Shown: positions 1 to 7,981 of the stretch, piece by piece
Layout: every line of letters begins with the position of its first letter
Position numbering within the stretch: the stretch's first letter is position 1
Virus record (IMG/VR): IMGVR_UViG_3300047157_000184
Coordinates: 1-29,844 of that record
Strand: one strand, 5' to 3'
Length of the DNA: 29,844 nt
From: a virus
Program-made: the position numbers and the translations under genes
Notes under the pieces: model-generated
Database searches by the model: none
Told to the model about the DNA's origin: nothing
What the model saw: only the letters and a program-made list of their open reading frames with translations

Positions 1-202
1 ATTCTACTCCTAGTATTGGTTTTATCTTGTTCTGTCTCATCGTTTGGAAAAACTTTACGCATCCAGATATAGAGCCGTGGTCTGTTATAGCACAGCTAGT
101 CACACCTAACTTAGAACACCTATTAGCGACATCTTCAGGTTTTGACAACCCATCCAAAAGAGAGTAGTGAGTATGCAAATGCAAAGGCGTATAATGTTTC
201 AT
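1..202 (-). CDS. dnaE: DNA polymerase III alpha subunit (DnaE-type), N-terminal fragment
   Basis: This is the first 67 codons of a C-family replicative DNA polymerase, the enzyme that would copy the phage genome; the rest lies outside the window. The start MKHYTPLHLHTHYSLLDG carries the PHP-domain HxH metal motif, and AITDHGSISG about 45 residues in is the second PHP motif of DnaE/PolC proteins. The ATG directly abuts the TGA of the upstream nuclease gene (TGAATG), which fixes the start and implies translational coupling. Phage DnaE polymerases are known but less common than A- or B-family enzymes. Recognition of the PHP N-terminus is secure. Whether the full polymerase, palm and fingers are intact cannot be seen. 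Confidence 0.92.
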   Translation of the reverse strand, partial: MKHYTPLHLHTHYSLLDGLSKPEDVANRCSKLGVTSCAITDHGSISGCVKFFQTMRQNKIKPILGVE

Positions 203-1234
203 TCAATCCGTACTTCCAGGAGCTTGGTAATATCCTACATGATAACCCGGCACAGTGTACTCGTCAACCACAGAATCAATTCCATTCAATTCTATATCAT
301 GCTTTACTTGCTCACACATAGTCATAAATTCTCCTTTTTCACACAACTTACCATCACGATACTCTACCATTGGCGTTATCTTGGTATCGTTAAAAGAATT
401 TTTGCCATAGTGACATAATTTTTTACACTTCCAACTTTTGCTTAATCTAGGCTTATTACATTTCTTGATTTGTTCGAATTTCTTTCTTAGCAAATCTTCT
501 GTTTTTATAATATCCGATCTATCAAAAGTCATACTAAAAGGTCCACCATCATTAATAAAATATATAGTAACTATACAATGTTTAATCTCTGGGTATAATT
601 TTTGTGCTGCGTAAAAATAGATCATTAATTGTGGATCTTTTTCTAATTTCTCTTGAGTCTTTTCCTCACCAGTTGCCCAATTAAGTCTACGACCAGTTTT
701 CCAATCAATAATTTCTAATGTGTCATCATTAACTCTAGTGATTAAATCAATAGTACCCTTCATAGCCAATGTGCCTTTTAAGTCACCATAATCATATTTA
801 GCCCATGGCTTTTCTATAGTTATATCAAACTGCTGTTCAGGATAGAGGATATCTCTATTCCTTGGGTCAAACATACCATCGGCATACGTGATGGCTTTGT
901 GTGCCCACTTTAAACAATCTTTTTGATCTTTTTCAGACCACTCATGATGATTAAAGTTTGATGTATAATACTCATAAATCTGTATACTTAATTTAGTAAT
1001 ATCATAATCGTTTACATCTACTTCGCCTACAATATCATCTGTAAAAGTTTTTTCTCCCTTTTGTTGAGTAAATTTTACAAAAGCTAAGATTTCTAATATT
1101 TTATGAACTATCGTTCCCTTGTCTGCTTTTTTATTAGAGGGTGATCTATAACCTAAAACATAATCAAACAAATATTGCTGTTCGCACATACAATGAGTAT
1201 TATATGATGAGCTACGAAAATATGTAATTATAAT
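203..1234 (-). CDS. PD-(D/E)XK exonuclease, Cas4/RecB-like, apparently with an ATT start
   Basis: Predicted single-strand DNA exonuclease of the RecB/Cas4/AddB nuclease superfamily, probably acting in phage recombination. Visible motifs are KGTIVHKILEIL (catalytic His), GTIDLI (metal-binding Asp) and LEIIDWKTGRR (D-x-K core). Near the C-terminus, KCKKLC and two further Cys could hold an iron-sulfur cluster, as in Cas4. The first in-frame ATG (position 1189) lies inside the conserved family N-terminus: the upstream codons read ITYFRSSSYNTHC and run straight into MCEQQYLFDYVLGY. The frame opens after a stop at 1247-1249 and contains no ATG, GTG or TTG before 1189. An AAAGGA ribosome site sits 8 bases before ATT at 1232-1234, which would give 343 aa starting MIITYFRSSSYN and a 7-base overlap with the kinase gene. 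The fold is secure; the exact start is inferred. Confidence 0.85.
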   Translation of the reverse strand: MIITYFRSSSYNTHCMCEQQYLFDYVLGYRSPSNKKADKGTIVHKILEILAFVKFTQQKGEKTFTDDIVGEVDVNDYDITKLSIQIYEYYTSNFNHHEWSEKDQKDCLKWAHKAITYADGMFDPRNRDILYPEQQFDITIEKPWAKYDYGDLKGTLAMKGTIDLITRVNDDTLEIIDWKTGRRLNWATGEEKTQEKLEKDPQLMIYFYAAQKLYPEIKHCIVTIYFINDGGPFSMTFDRSDIIKTEDLLRKKFEQIKKCNKPRLSKSWKCKKLCHYGKNSFNDTKITPMVEYRDGKLCEKGEFMTMCEQVKHDIELNGIDSVVDEYTVPGYHVGYYQAPGSTD

Positions 1235-1806
1235 GTTAATATTCCTTTATGTGTGAGAAAGTTTTTAATTATATTATTTTTTTCTTCAATACCACCATCA
1301 AGGTTGGCGATCACTAAATCAAAATTGGATTGGTCGTAGTTACTCTCGTCTAACGCTGTTTCACTTGCGTGTGTGGACTCATACAGGTTTCTATTAAGTT
1401 TTATTACCATACCACCAGCATTTTTAACAGCGTCAACCTCGTTAGGAAATCTACAATCTGCTATCAGTGCTAGTTTTGGTTTTTCTTTTTCTATTAGTCT
1501 GATTGTGGCTGATGACCAAACATGGTGCTGCATCCTTCTAAAAACGTCCGTTCCAACATATTGTAGAACTTCCCTAGCCGTCATTGGTGCATCAGTGCCT
1601 GGCCAATAGCAGTCTACGGTTTCGTTTTTGTTTTGATCTGTACCATAACACTGTTCTTGTGTTAAGCCTAATATGTTTATGCACAGCTGCTTTAAAGGAT
1701 CTGCAAAGTTATATATTTTGATTTCTTGGTTTGGCAAAAGACTTTGAATAAATTCACATGAAGTAGTTTTCCCAGATTGTTTTCTACCAGCGAAAGCTAT
1801 AATCAT
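1228..1806 (-). CDS. Deoxynucleoside monophosphate kinase
   Basis: P-loop kinase of 192 aa resembling the T4 gene 1-type dNMP kinases, which phosphorylate dNMPs to dNDPs for phage DNA synthesis. The Walker A motif GRKQSGKTTS is at residues 7-16. The stretches NFADPLKQLC, TAREVLQYVGTDVFR and IADCRFPNEVDAV are typical of this family: an early DPLK region, a substrate-binding region with Arg, and a D-x-R-(F/Y)-x-x-E motif. The ATG overlaps the primase stop (ATGA), so it sits in the same operon. Function fits with the ribonucleotide reductase and dCMP deaminase farther downstream. Substrate specificity cannot be read from the sequence. Confidence 0.85.
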   Translation of the reverse strand: MIIAFAGRKQSGKTTSCEFIQSLLPNQEIKIYNFADPLKQLCINILGLTQEQCYGTDQNKNETVDCYWPGTDAPMTAREVLQYVGTDVFRRMQHHVWSSATIRLIEKEKPKLALIADCRFPNEVDAVKNAGGMVIKLNRNLYESTHASETALDESNYDQSNFDLVIANLDGGIEEKNNIIKNFLTHKGILTL

Positions 1807-2963
1807 ATTCTTTCCTTTATAAAGTTTTTTATTTCTGTGTTTATTTGATCGGACGACATCTCTGCAATATCTTTTGCTGTAATTTTTATATTATATATAT
1901 TGTATGTTCTATCACAAATTTTTGCTATATTATCTGCTGCTTTCTGTCCAGCGTCATCGTTATCCATAATTGTAAAGATAGACATAGCTCCACTAGAATC
2001 TAATAAAAGCTTTTGTTGATTACTTAAATTAGTACCAAATATTGCTACGCTATTGTGTATATCGTTTTCTTCTAGTTTCCATACATTTCCCGGACTCTCT
2101 ACCAAAATTACTGACATCTTTTTTTTGATATGTTCGTTAGCAAACCAGAAATTATATAGATACTCTTGTGTTTTAAATCCACTATTATGTTTCCATTTAG
2201 AATACTTCCATAAGTTTTCAGCAGAAGGGCAGCTATCTGATGGATTATGGAAACCTCCGCACTTATCGCATTTTTCATATATACTTCTACCAGTACATCC
2301 CACCATAGTCTCATAATGCATGTCGTAGATAGGAACAACTACTCTATTATACATTTCTCTTTGTGAGTTTGTGCATAATCCTACATCATATTTATCCATA
2401 GTGTCTTTACTATAACCTCTGTTAATATAGTATTGAGCAGGAATTTCTAAGCTTTTCCTCACCATCCCTCTAGTTATAGTAGGTTTGTCTACCGTTTTCT
2501 TCTTGTGGATAGACCTCATAGCAATATTAAACTTGTGTTTGTTTTGCTGTGTTTTATTGATCTTTATATTATTTATATTAGTGTTGGTAAATTCTTCACA
2601 AAATTTTATAGTTTCTTGAAAGGTACAGGTCTGATCTCCCTCTTTGCACCAATCGTATCTTTTGCTAGATAGCAGCCCTCTAATAAAACCTATAATAGAA
2701 CCTTTGAAACACTCTTCACAATTGTGGGTTCTACACTTCCAATTGCCTCTATAGCTCTCTCCTTCAGGATATATATTAATAGCTGATGGGTTGTCACCTC
2801 CATGAATAGGGCAACACATACTATAAAATCTACCGTTGTCTTTGTATTCTATTTCGAAATAATCAAACAGATCTTCTATCCTATCACAAAGTTTGTCGCA
2901 TAGGATTTTTAATTTCTGCTGTTGACCTTTATTCGAATGGTATGGCTTCTTCACTGTTTTCAT
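1803..2963 (-). CDS. DNA primase, DnaG-like (CHC2 zinc finger plus TOPRIM)
   Basis: DNA primase that would lay RNA primers for the phage replication fork. The N-terminal CHC2-type zinc finger is visible as CCPIHGGDNPSA (about residues 50-61) followed by WKCRTHNCEE (about 75-84). The C-terminal TOPRIM domain shows ILVESPGNVWKL, then FGTNLSNQQ and the acidic IMDNDDAGQKAA, which carry the metal-binding Glu and Asp residues. A second small CxxC pair (KCDKCGGFHNPSDSC) in the middle may bind zinc. At 386 aa it is shorter than cellular DnaG and has no obvious helicase-binding C-terminal domain. I start at ATG 2963 rather than the preceding TTG because AGGAG lies just upstream. It overlaps the helicase gene by 35 bases. 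Confidence 0.9.
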   Translation of the reverse strand: MKTVKKPYHSNKGQQQKLKILCDKLCDRIEDLFDYFEIEYKDNGRFYSMCCPIHGGDNPSAINIYPEGESYRGNWKCRTHNCEECFKGSIIGFIRGLLSSKRYDWCKEGDQTCTFQETIKFCEEFTNTNINNIKINKTQQNKHKFNIAMRSIHKKKTVDKPTITRGMVRKSLEIPAQYYINRGYSKDTMDKYDVGLCTNSQREMYNRVVVPIYDMHYETMVGCTGRSIYEKCDKCGGFHNPSDSCPSAENLWKYSKWKHNSGFKTQEYLYNFWFANEHIKKKMSVILVESPGNVWKLEENDIHNSVAIFGTNLSNQQKLLLDSSGAMSIFTIMDNDDAGQKAADNIAKICDRTYNIYNIKITAKDIAEMSSDQINTEIKNFIKERI

Positions 2964-4377
2964 CAAACTCCTCAGCTGAATTTGGTTTTTGCATTAATTC
3001 CAATCTGGTCTTACCTTCGCTAATTTTAGCGCACCAACCCTTCATATTACAATTGATATAATCATTATCGTCTAAACCACCACCATGTCTACTAACCAAA
3101 GGTAATAATTTTCTATTGCCATTTTCTGGACCGTCTTCAGCTATTTCTTCATCTGTTTTTCTTTTAAATATTGTAAAGTTACTACATAGCCAAATAATTC
3201 TGTCCGATCCACTAGCCGTGTCTGTGCTTTCTTTTGTAATGCCGTCCCTGTTTAGCTGCACAAAAGCCACAATAGGAACTTTGTATCTCGTTGCAAAATT
3301 GTGAAGTTGTGTCATCATGAAACCAAGCACTTGATATTCTTTCATGTCTTGGCTCATACCAGCACTATCCATTAGCTTTAAGTAATCATAAAATATTACG
3401 CAGTCTTTGGCGGTACCGTCTTCATTAAGGCCGACCTCTTTGATTAACCATCTTCTTATAAGCGACATCTGGTCTTCAAAGGGTTGTCCAGCAATAGACT
3501 TATGATAAATACCCATCTCTTTTAATTCTTGAACAGCTTTATCTATTTTATTTTTCTTGCTAGGAGACTCAGCGAACTTACCAGTTTCTATGCTAGTAAT
3601 ATCTAGTTCTGTCATCATTGCCAATATTCTATTAATATGGTCCTCTTTCATCATCTCGGTGTCTAAATTTAAAATAGGCACCTTGTGTTTAGAAGCTATA
3701 TTAAAACCCATATTATCTGACAGTAATGTTTTGCCCGTTTTAGGTCTAGCAGCAATAACATTGACGGTTCCTTTACGCAAGCCACCACCTATAGCTTGGT
3801 CATATATTGGAAACCCTGTAGGTATGCCTATTTGATCAATAGGATTATCAATCAATGACTGTATATATTCTTCTACATCTTGACCAACCGTTGTTGGATG
3901 ATTCTCAGTATCATTTAATACAGAAGAAAAATTAAATATCACATCCTCTGCAATACCCACAATACTTCCTACAGGCTCAGTACCTTTAACTTCAGATACT
4001 TTATCTTTGGCTTTGTCTAATTCTTTTTCTAGCATTCTAGCTATTTCTAGCTTTTTAACTTTTGCTGCGAATTTGCGAACATTTTCTAACTCTACAGGGA
4101 AATTAGTTATGGCCTGTAAATGTTGTACTTCTTCTTTTTTTGTTAGGACAGCAGACAAGTGTAGTTCTTCTGCTGCGGAAAATATTGTAGCTATATCTAA
4201 AACAGTATTAGGATTCTTTTCAAAAATGTGTTTAAAGCATTTATAAAGAAATATATTACTATCTATAGTAAAAGAATTTTCTTGTAATAAATCTGCCACA
4301 TCATAGTAAGCATCTTCACCGTAATTGTATATACCTGACAGTACTGCACGTTCTGCCGACGCATCTGATAGTTTCAT
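2929..4377 (-). CDS. Replicative DNA helicase, DnaB family
   Basis: Hexameric replicative helicase of 482 aa. An N-terminal DnaB-type helical domain (about 1-110, starting SDASAERAVLSGIYNY) is followed by a linker and a RecA-like ATPase core. In the core are Walker A ARPKTGKTLL (about 210-219), the NLDTEM segment after strand 2 (H1a-like), Walker B VIFYDYLKLM (about 327-336) and AFVQLNRDG (about 371-379), matching the motif H3 Gln of DnaB/gp4-type helicases. It lies directly upstream of the primase in the same transcript, so the two are probably made together and may act as a primosome. No fused primase domain is present. Assignment is firm. Confidence 0.92.
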   Translation of the reverse strand: MKLSDASAERAVLSGIYNYGEDAYYDVADLLQENSFTIDSNIFLYKCFKHIFEKNPNTVLDIATIFSAAEELHLSAVLTKKEEVQHLQAITNFPVELENVRKFAAKVKKLEIARMLEKELDKAKDKVSEVKGTEPVGSIVGIAEDVIFNFSSVLNDTENHPTTVGQDVEEYIQSLIDNPIDQIGIPTGFPIYDQAIGGGLRKGTVNVIAARPKTGKTLLSDNMGFNIASKHKVPILNLDTEMMKEDHINRILAMMTELDITSIETGKFAESPSKKNKIDKAVQELKEMGIYHKSIAGQPFEDQMSLIRRWLIKEVGLNEDGTAKDCVIFYDYLKLMDSAGMSQDMKEYQVLGFMMTQLHNFATRYKVPIVAFVQLNRDGITKESTDTASGSDRIIWLCSNFTIFKRKTDEEIAEDGPENGNRKLLPLVSRHGGGLDDNDYINCNMKGWCAKISEGKTRLELMQKPNSAEEFDENSEEAIPFE

Positions 4378-4378
4378 T

Positions 4379-4756
4379 TCACCCAGCCATTGCGGAACAT
4401 TTGTTACATTTATATCGATCTATAGAGTCTATCAATCCTGGATTCACGGACTCTTCTTTACCACACACTCTACATCTTACTTTCACAGCATTAAAACTTC
4501 TCGTTCTAGGAACAGGAGGTTGTCTAGCAACCTTTTTGTCAAATTCCACATCTTCCTTATGCATAGAAAACTCTGCCATTTGTTCAAACTTATTAACTCT
4601 TTTACTACCTCTATCTAAATTTTTAGATTTAATAACATCATTAAATTGGTTTGATGGCTGTACTGGTTCTGTAGCTTCATTTTCTTCTTTTGGCAGCATG
4701 GCCGCAAGCATGTTAATCATTTGCTTTATTTGTTTGGGACTTAGGTTGTCATCCAT
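4379..4756 (-). CDS. Zinc-ribbon protein of unknown function
   Basis: Small 125-aa protein not assigned to a family. The N-terminal half is charged and low in order; an N-terminal helix (LSPKQIKQMINMLAAML) is followed by a basic, proline-rich linker. The C-terminus is a clear four-cysteine zinc ribbon: CRVCGKEESVNPG, then a spacer, then YKCNKCSAMAG. Such ribbons are found in DNA-binding and transcription or replication accessory proteins. The gene sits between the helicase and the possible UvsY-like gene, with its stop one base before the helicase ATG and its start overlapping the upstream gene. A role in replication or recombination is inferred from position only. Confidence 0.75.
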   Translation of the reverse strand: MDDNLSPKQIKQMINMLAAMLPKEENEATEPVQPSNQFNDVIKSKNLDRGSKRVNKFEQMAEFSMHKEDVEFDKKVARQPPVPRTRSFNAVKVRCRVCGKEESVNPGLIDSIDRYKCNKCSAMAG

Positions 4757-5240
4757 TTTTAATCATCCCCTTTGCTCTTTGTATAGAAATTAGAATATCA
4801 GATAAGTTTTTAAGTGTGCTTGATAAATACGTTAATCTATCACATCTTTGTTTAGCATACTTTTTGATTTGATTTAATTTATGAGATCTTTCGTTATGCT
4901 TAATAGCTTGTAATGATTTTTCTACATATCCATAACCTTTGTAATTATTGAGTTCATCAGCAATGGTTTCTTTAATGGTTTCATCTGCCCAATTATATCT
5001 AGCCATTTCCCTATTTAAACTTCTTTGTATATGAAAACCAAATTGACCAATCCTATATGCAATCTCTCCACATTCTGTAACAGTAAATTTTTCTAAGACA
5101 TCTCTATTCATAGTGAGATATTCCTGTAGTTCCTGTTCTGGCAGGCTGTCTCCGGCATACGCTGGTATACCTATGCCTTTTTCATATTCATCTAATATAT
5201 TATCCCAATGTGATACTTCTTCTTTAGTTGTTCTGGTCAT
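4749..5240 (-). CDS. Hypothetical helical protein, possible UvsY-like recombination mediator
   Basis: A 163-aa, probably all-helical protein with no recognised catalytic motif. The C-terminal third is rich in Lys/Arg (HNERSHKLNQIKKYAKQRCD) and ends in a long hydrophobic-repeat helix (LTYLSSTLKNLSDILISIQR). This layout (basic helix, then an oligomerising C-terminal helix near 140-160 aa total) resembles T4 UvsY, which loads the UvsX recombinase onto single-stranded DNA. The gene lies two genes downstream of the RecA/UvsX-like gene. The resemblance is by shape and context only; there is no stretch of sequence identity I would trust. It overlaps both neighbours, so it belongs to the replication operon. 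Confidence 0.7.
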   Translation of the reverse strand: MTRTTKEEVSHWDNILDEYEKGIGIPAYAGDSLPEQELQEYLTMNRDVLEKFTVTECGEIAYRIGQFGFHIQRSLNREMARYNWADETIKETIADELNNYKGYGYVEKSLQAIKHNERSHKLNQIKKYAKQRCDRLTYLSSTLKNLSDILISIQRAKGMIKNG

Positions 5241-5634
5241 CTATAATATCTTCCCATTCTGATGTTTTATTATAAGGTAGTTCAACAAAGCCAATCTCAT
5301 TCATATCGCACCAATGTTTCTTTTCTCTGTCTCTTTTTTTATGTTTTAAAAAATTAAGTTTGTTCTGATGGAAAAACGGAACATATTTATAGTGTTGTTC
5401 ACCATGAACCTCTATACAAATTTTAGCAAGCGGGAGGTAAAAGTCAAGGTACAAAATTTCAGTTCTTCTTAAAGGTATCGGAACTTCCTCTAAAATCTGG
5501 TAAGTAGGAAAAACATTTCTTATAACCTCTCTAGCTTGTAGATGTAGTTCAGATTTATTCTGTCTACTACCTTTGGCTATATGTCCTGTTAATTGCCATT
5601 TTTGTACTTTACCATCTAAATCAATAATATCCAT
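5224..5634 (-). CDS. DUF559/Vsr-like PD-(D/E)XK endonuclease
   Basis: Predicted small nuclease of 136 aa related to the DUF559/very-short-patch-repair fold. The core reads LHLQAREVIRNVFP (leading Glu/helix), LYLDFYLP (catalytic Asp) and ICIEVHGEQHYKY (E-x-H form of the E-x-K active site). A basic segment follows (KHKKRDREKKHWC), then VELPYN. The open frame extends farther upstream to 5727, but that part lies inside recA in another frame. ATG at 5632-5634, seven bases downstream of the recA stop codon at 5639-5641, is the sensible start (MDIIDLDGKVQKW). It may be a stand-alone homing-type nuclease or a repair nuclease; its position next to recA favours neither. Confidence 0.75.
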   Translation of the reverse strand: MDIIDLDGKVQKWQLTGHIAKGSRQNKSELHLQAREVIRNVFPTYQILEEVPIPLRRTEILYLDFYLPLAKICIEVHGEQHYKYVPFFHQNKLNFLKHKKRDREKKHWCDMNEIGFVELPYNKTSEWEDIIDDQNN

Positions 5635-5638
5635 ACCA

Positions 5639-6676
5639 TTACATACCCATTGTTTCTTTAACTTGAGTCCAAAGAGTATTATATACTTCTGGATTAGAAG
5701 CAATATAATTTCTAGCTTTTTCTTCACCCTGGAATTTAGGAGTATCTTTTACACAAGTGATCGTATACCAAGCACCGGCTTGGTCTACCAAACCAATATC
5801 TTTAGCTAAATTAAATACCTCCATCGCTCTGTCTATACCTTCTCCATATCGTAAGAAGCTTGTAATCTTACCACCCGGAGGACCCAAAGCAGAACAATTT
5901 ACTATCCAGTGTATTTTTTGTCCGATTTGAGTATCTTCTTTGCCTACTCTCCATGGCTCAAAATAGGTAGCTCTTAACTTAACATCAGTTTGATAAGCAA
6001 TAGCTTGTCCAGATTTTTCCTTAAACTCTACATTGCCATGTCCGGGATTGCCCATAAGATGCGTTATTCCGATTACAACATTTTTATTAACAGGAATTAC
6101 ATTCGCTACTTTTCTGCAAAACTTAGCAAGTAACTTTGCTCCGTCCGCTCTTTGCATTTTGCCCATATCGGCAGTAATTTCAGCTTCTGTACATAGTGCT
6201 GAGTAAGAATCGATAATCAGTACAGATCCTGGTTCCTCATTAATAATTCTTTCTCCAATAGACAAATATTCTTCTGCATGTAATATTTTACCTTGCTGTG
6301 ATCCTATCACATGAAATTTATCTAAGTTTAGATTAGGTATACCTTCTAAGTCCCTCTTCTTCAATCTACCCTCTATATTTAGGTAATACACATCTCTACC
6401 ATCTTTAAAAGTACTGTGTGCGTATTCTGGTTTTTGTGCTGTAGCCGCAAAGTCTAAAGAAGTTGTTGTCTTGCCACACTTAGGATGTCCGGTAAAAATC
6501 ATAAAGCTACCTTCTGGGACACCGCCGTTTAAGACCAAATCCAAACAAGGAGAGACAGGTATGGTAACTAAGTTTTGGTCTACTACTGAATTAGCAGATA
6601 GCATAATACCATCACCGAATTGTTTCTTTACTCCATCTTGAATTTTGTTTTTAACTTTAGTCTTTGTCTTGCTCAT
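5639..6676 (-). CDS. RecA/UvsX-like recombinase
   Basis: Strand-exchange recombinase of 345 aa. The ATPase core shows Walker A GHPKCGKTTT (about 63-72), a strand YYLNIEGRLKKRDLEG with the catalytic Glu region, Walker B SVLIIDSYSAL (about 151-161) and the L2-type region GITHLMGNPGHGN before a conserved SGQAIAYQTDVKLRAT. The N-terminus has only a short basic segment (KTKTKVKNKIQDG) instead of the RecA N-terminal domain, and the C-terminus contains PKFQGEEKARNYIASNPEVY. It would act in recombination-dependent replication and repair of the phage genome. Neighbours are a nuclease downstream and small conserved phage genes upstream. The start overlaps the upstream gene by 20 bases. Confidence 0.9.
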   Translation of the reverse strand: MSKTKTKVKNKIQDGVKKQFGDGIMLSANSVVDQNLVTIPVSPCLDLVLNGGVPEGSFMIFTGHPKCGKTTTSLDFAATAQKPEYAHSTFKDGRDVYYLNIEGRLKKRDLEGIPNLNLDKFHVIGSQQGKILHAEEYLSIGERIINEEPGSVLIIDSYSALCTEAEITADMGKMQRADGAKLLAKFCRKVANVIPVNKNVVIGITHLMGNPGHGNVEFKEKSGQAIAYQTDVKLRATYFEPWRVGKEDTQIGQKIHWIVNCSALGPPGGKITSFLRYGEGIDRAMEVFNLAKDIGLVDQAGAWYTITCVKDTPKFQGEEKARNYIASNPEVYNTLWTQVKETMGM

Positions 6677-7082
6677 CGTCTAAATCCTTTAGTTTGGATA
6701 AAATATTTTTAGTAGTTTGTTGTTTCTTATATGTGGACTTATCTCTATCTAAATCTATTGTAACATCTTTGTTCTGTTTAGACAAGATCTTTTCATGCTT
6801 TTTTATGACAGCAGGCAGAAATTTAGACCTTAAAGAGTAAGTCCTATAGCACTGCTTGTCTTTTATAGCTGCTATTATTGCTTTGGCGCTATTTTTCTTT
6901 AAAAGTCTATGTGCTGTAAAGATCTGATTCTTGTAAAATGAAGACCACTCCTTGTTATTCCAAAATCTATAATGTAAATCTTTTTGTTCAATTCTCGCTT
7001 TGTTCTCGCAGATTAATTCCGTAATATATTGAGCAGCACTTACTTCCTTGCCATTCGAATATTTAGAAATATATTTATCCAC
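6657..7082 (-). CDS. Hypothetical basic protein
   Basis: About 141 aa, not recognised. It is Lys-rich and predicted helical, with the segment SAAQYITELICENKARIE followed by aromatic-rich HYRFWNNKEWSSFYK and a basic C-terminal region ending in an acidic tail (KDLDDEQDKD). It may bind nucleic acid, judged only from charge. Two starts are possible: TTG at 7106 (28 bases inside the next gene upstream) or GTG at 7082. I prefer GTG because the resulting 8-base overlap matches the other gene junctions here; neither has a strong ribosome site. The gene lies immediately upstream of recA and overlaps it. Confidence 0.65.
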   Translation of the reverse strand: MDKYISKYSNGKEVSAAQYITELICENKARIEQKDLHYRFWNNKEWSSFYKNQIFTAHRLLKKNSAKAIIAAIKDKQCYRTYSLRSKFLPAVIKKHEKILSKQNKDVTIDLDRDKSTYKKQQTTKNILSKLKDLDDEQDKD

Positions 7083-7389
7083 GAGGTCTATATACAGCGT
7101 TTTCAAATTTAGAGTTGACGGGTTTATTTTTTTGTTCTGCTAATTGAGATGCAGCTTCTGTCATTATAGTAACATTTTTTGTTCTCTTGACAGCAGTTTC
7201 TTGCACAAAAGAATCCGTTTTACTTGATACCGTTTTGATATTGGCTTTATTAGAATTTTCTGTTTCAAATATAGTCTGTAAGGTTTCTACAGTAAGACTT
7301 ACTTCTTTAGCTATTTGTTTTTCTTCCATTCCAATAACTTCTTTTAAATATCTGGCTGCATATTCTTTTACCTTAGATACTTTTGCCAT
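7075..7389 (-). CDS. Hypothetical protein with an N-terminal helix-turn-helix-like segment
   Basis: A 104-aa protein of unknown function. The N-terminal 50 residues (KVKEYAARYLKEVIGMEEKQ, then IAKEVSLTVETLQTI) have the spacing of a helix-turn-helix: two helices with 'qIAkevsLt.eTLq' resembling recognition of a repressor-like or sigma-like fold. The remainder is Thr/Ser/Lys-rich and probably disordered. The start at ATG 7389 overlaps the upstream stop (TAATG). An in-frame extension to 7422 exists but would lie within the neighbouring gene. DNA binding is a guess from pattern alone. Confidence 0.65.
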   Translation of the reverse strand: MAKVSKVKEYAARYLKEVIGMEEKQIAKEVSLTVETLQTIFETENSNKANIKTVSSKTDSFVQETAVKRTKNVTIMTEAASQLAEQKNKPVNSKFENAVYRPRG

Positions 7390-7763
7390 TATTCCATCTC
7401 TCTTTCTGCGTTTCTTAACCACGCTATATTTTTAGTCTTTAAAAAGTTGATATATAATTCAAACACTCTGGGAGAAACCCCCTTAAACTCCCATGCCTTC
7501 TTGCCTATTTTAGACAAAAATTTGTTGGACTGCCCTTCTGAAAACATACCGATAGGATTATAAATTTTACCATGTGCTCCAAGCTTAATAAAATATTTAG
7601 TCTGAGTATTTAAACTGGCACTTTTGGCAAACACATTTGGATCAGTAGCTTCTTTTAGTCTTGGGTAATTATTATCATCAAGATAGTCATGATTACCAAA
7701 GATAGTAAAATATTCATACATCTTGCTGTCTGGTTCGCCGTCTTTAATTTTATAGGTTTCCAT
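7389..7763 (-). CDS. Hypothetical phage protein
   Basis: A 124-aa protein that I do not recognise. It begins METYKIKDGEPDSKMYEYFT and contains GNHDYLDDNNYPRL, then a basic, aromatic region (KIYNPIGMFSEGQSNKFLSK) ending FLKTKNIAWLRNAEREME. No signal peptide, membrane segment or classical active site is visible. GNHD resembles a metallophosphoesterase motif, but the other motifs of that family are missing, so I do not assign it. A TTG at 7778 is in frame, yet ATG 7763 avoids the overlap with the upstream gene and is preferred. The gene is coupled to the downstream gene by TAATG. Confidence 0.65.
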   Translation of the reverse strand: METYKIKDGEPDSKMYEYFTIFGNHDYLDDNNYPRLKEATDPNVFAKSASLNTQTKYFIKLGAHGKIYNPIGMFSEGQSNKFLSKIGKKAWEFKGVSPRVFELYINFLKTKNIAWLRNAEREME

Positions 7764-7765
7764 AT

Positions 7766-7981
7766 TTATTCTGGCCAAATGGTTTTTGGCCCCCTTTCCA
7801 TTCTAGACATTCCTTGAGGTAATACAGTATCAGGATCTTCTTTGCCTTTATAGTCATAGTGTTTTCTTTGTAGCTCAGCTTTATAATCATCACTAAATCT
7901 TTCACCGTTACGCTTTGCTAAATCTCCTAAGGTCTTAAGTTCAGAGTCACTTTTCTTTACAGAACTACTGAGGGTAAGCAT
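7766..7981 (-). CDS. Hypothetical small protein
   Basis: A 71-aa hydrophilic protein without recognised domains. It is rich in charged residues (LAKRNGERFSDDYKAELQRK) and ends PQGMSRMERGPKTIWPE. It overlaps the end of the PhoH-like gene by 17 bases and stops three bases before the next ATG, so it is positioned like a true member of the operon rather than a chance frame. Nothing in the sequence indicates its function. Confidence 0.6.
   Translation of the reverse strand: MLTLSSSVKKSDSELKTLGDLAKRNGERFSDDYKAELQRKHYDYKGKEDPDTVLPQGMSRMERGPKTIWPE

Noticed and set aside
167-418. Plus-strand open frames such as 167-418, 1373-1609, 4401-4793 and 12477-12800
   Set aside because: They lie opposite well-supported minus-strand genes, have no ribosome sites and encode no recognisable protein.
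203-1234. Cas4-like nuclease as a sign of a CRISPR system
   Set aside because: No repeat arrays, Cas1, Cas2 or other Cas genes are in the window; phage RecB/Cas4-like nucleases normally stand alone in replication operons.
2108-2338. Minus-strand 76-aa frame inside the primase gene
   Set aside because: It is an alternative frame within a gene whose TOPRIM and zinc-finger motifs are in the other frame; no start site is apparent.
7389-7763. Metallophosphoesterase based on GNHD
   Set aside because: Only one of the several motifs of the family is present, and the protein is too short.
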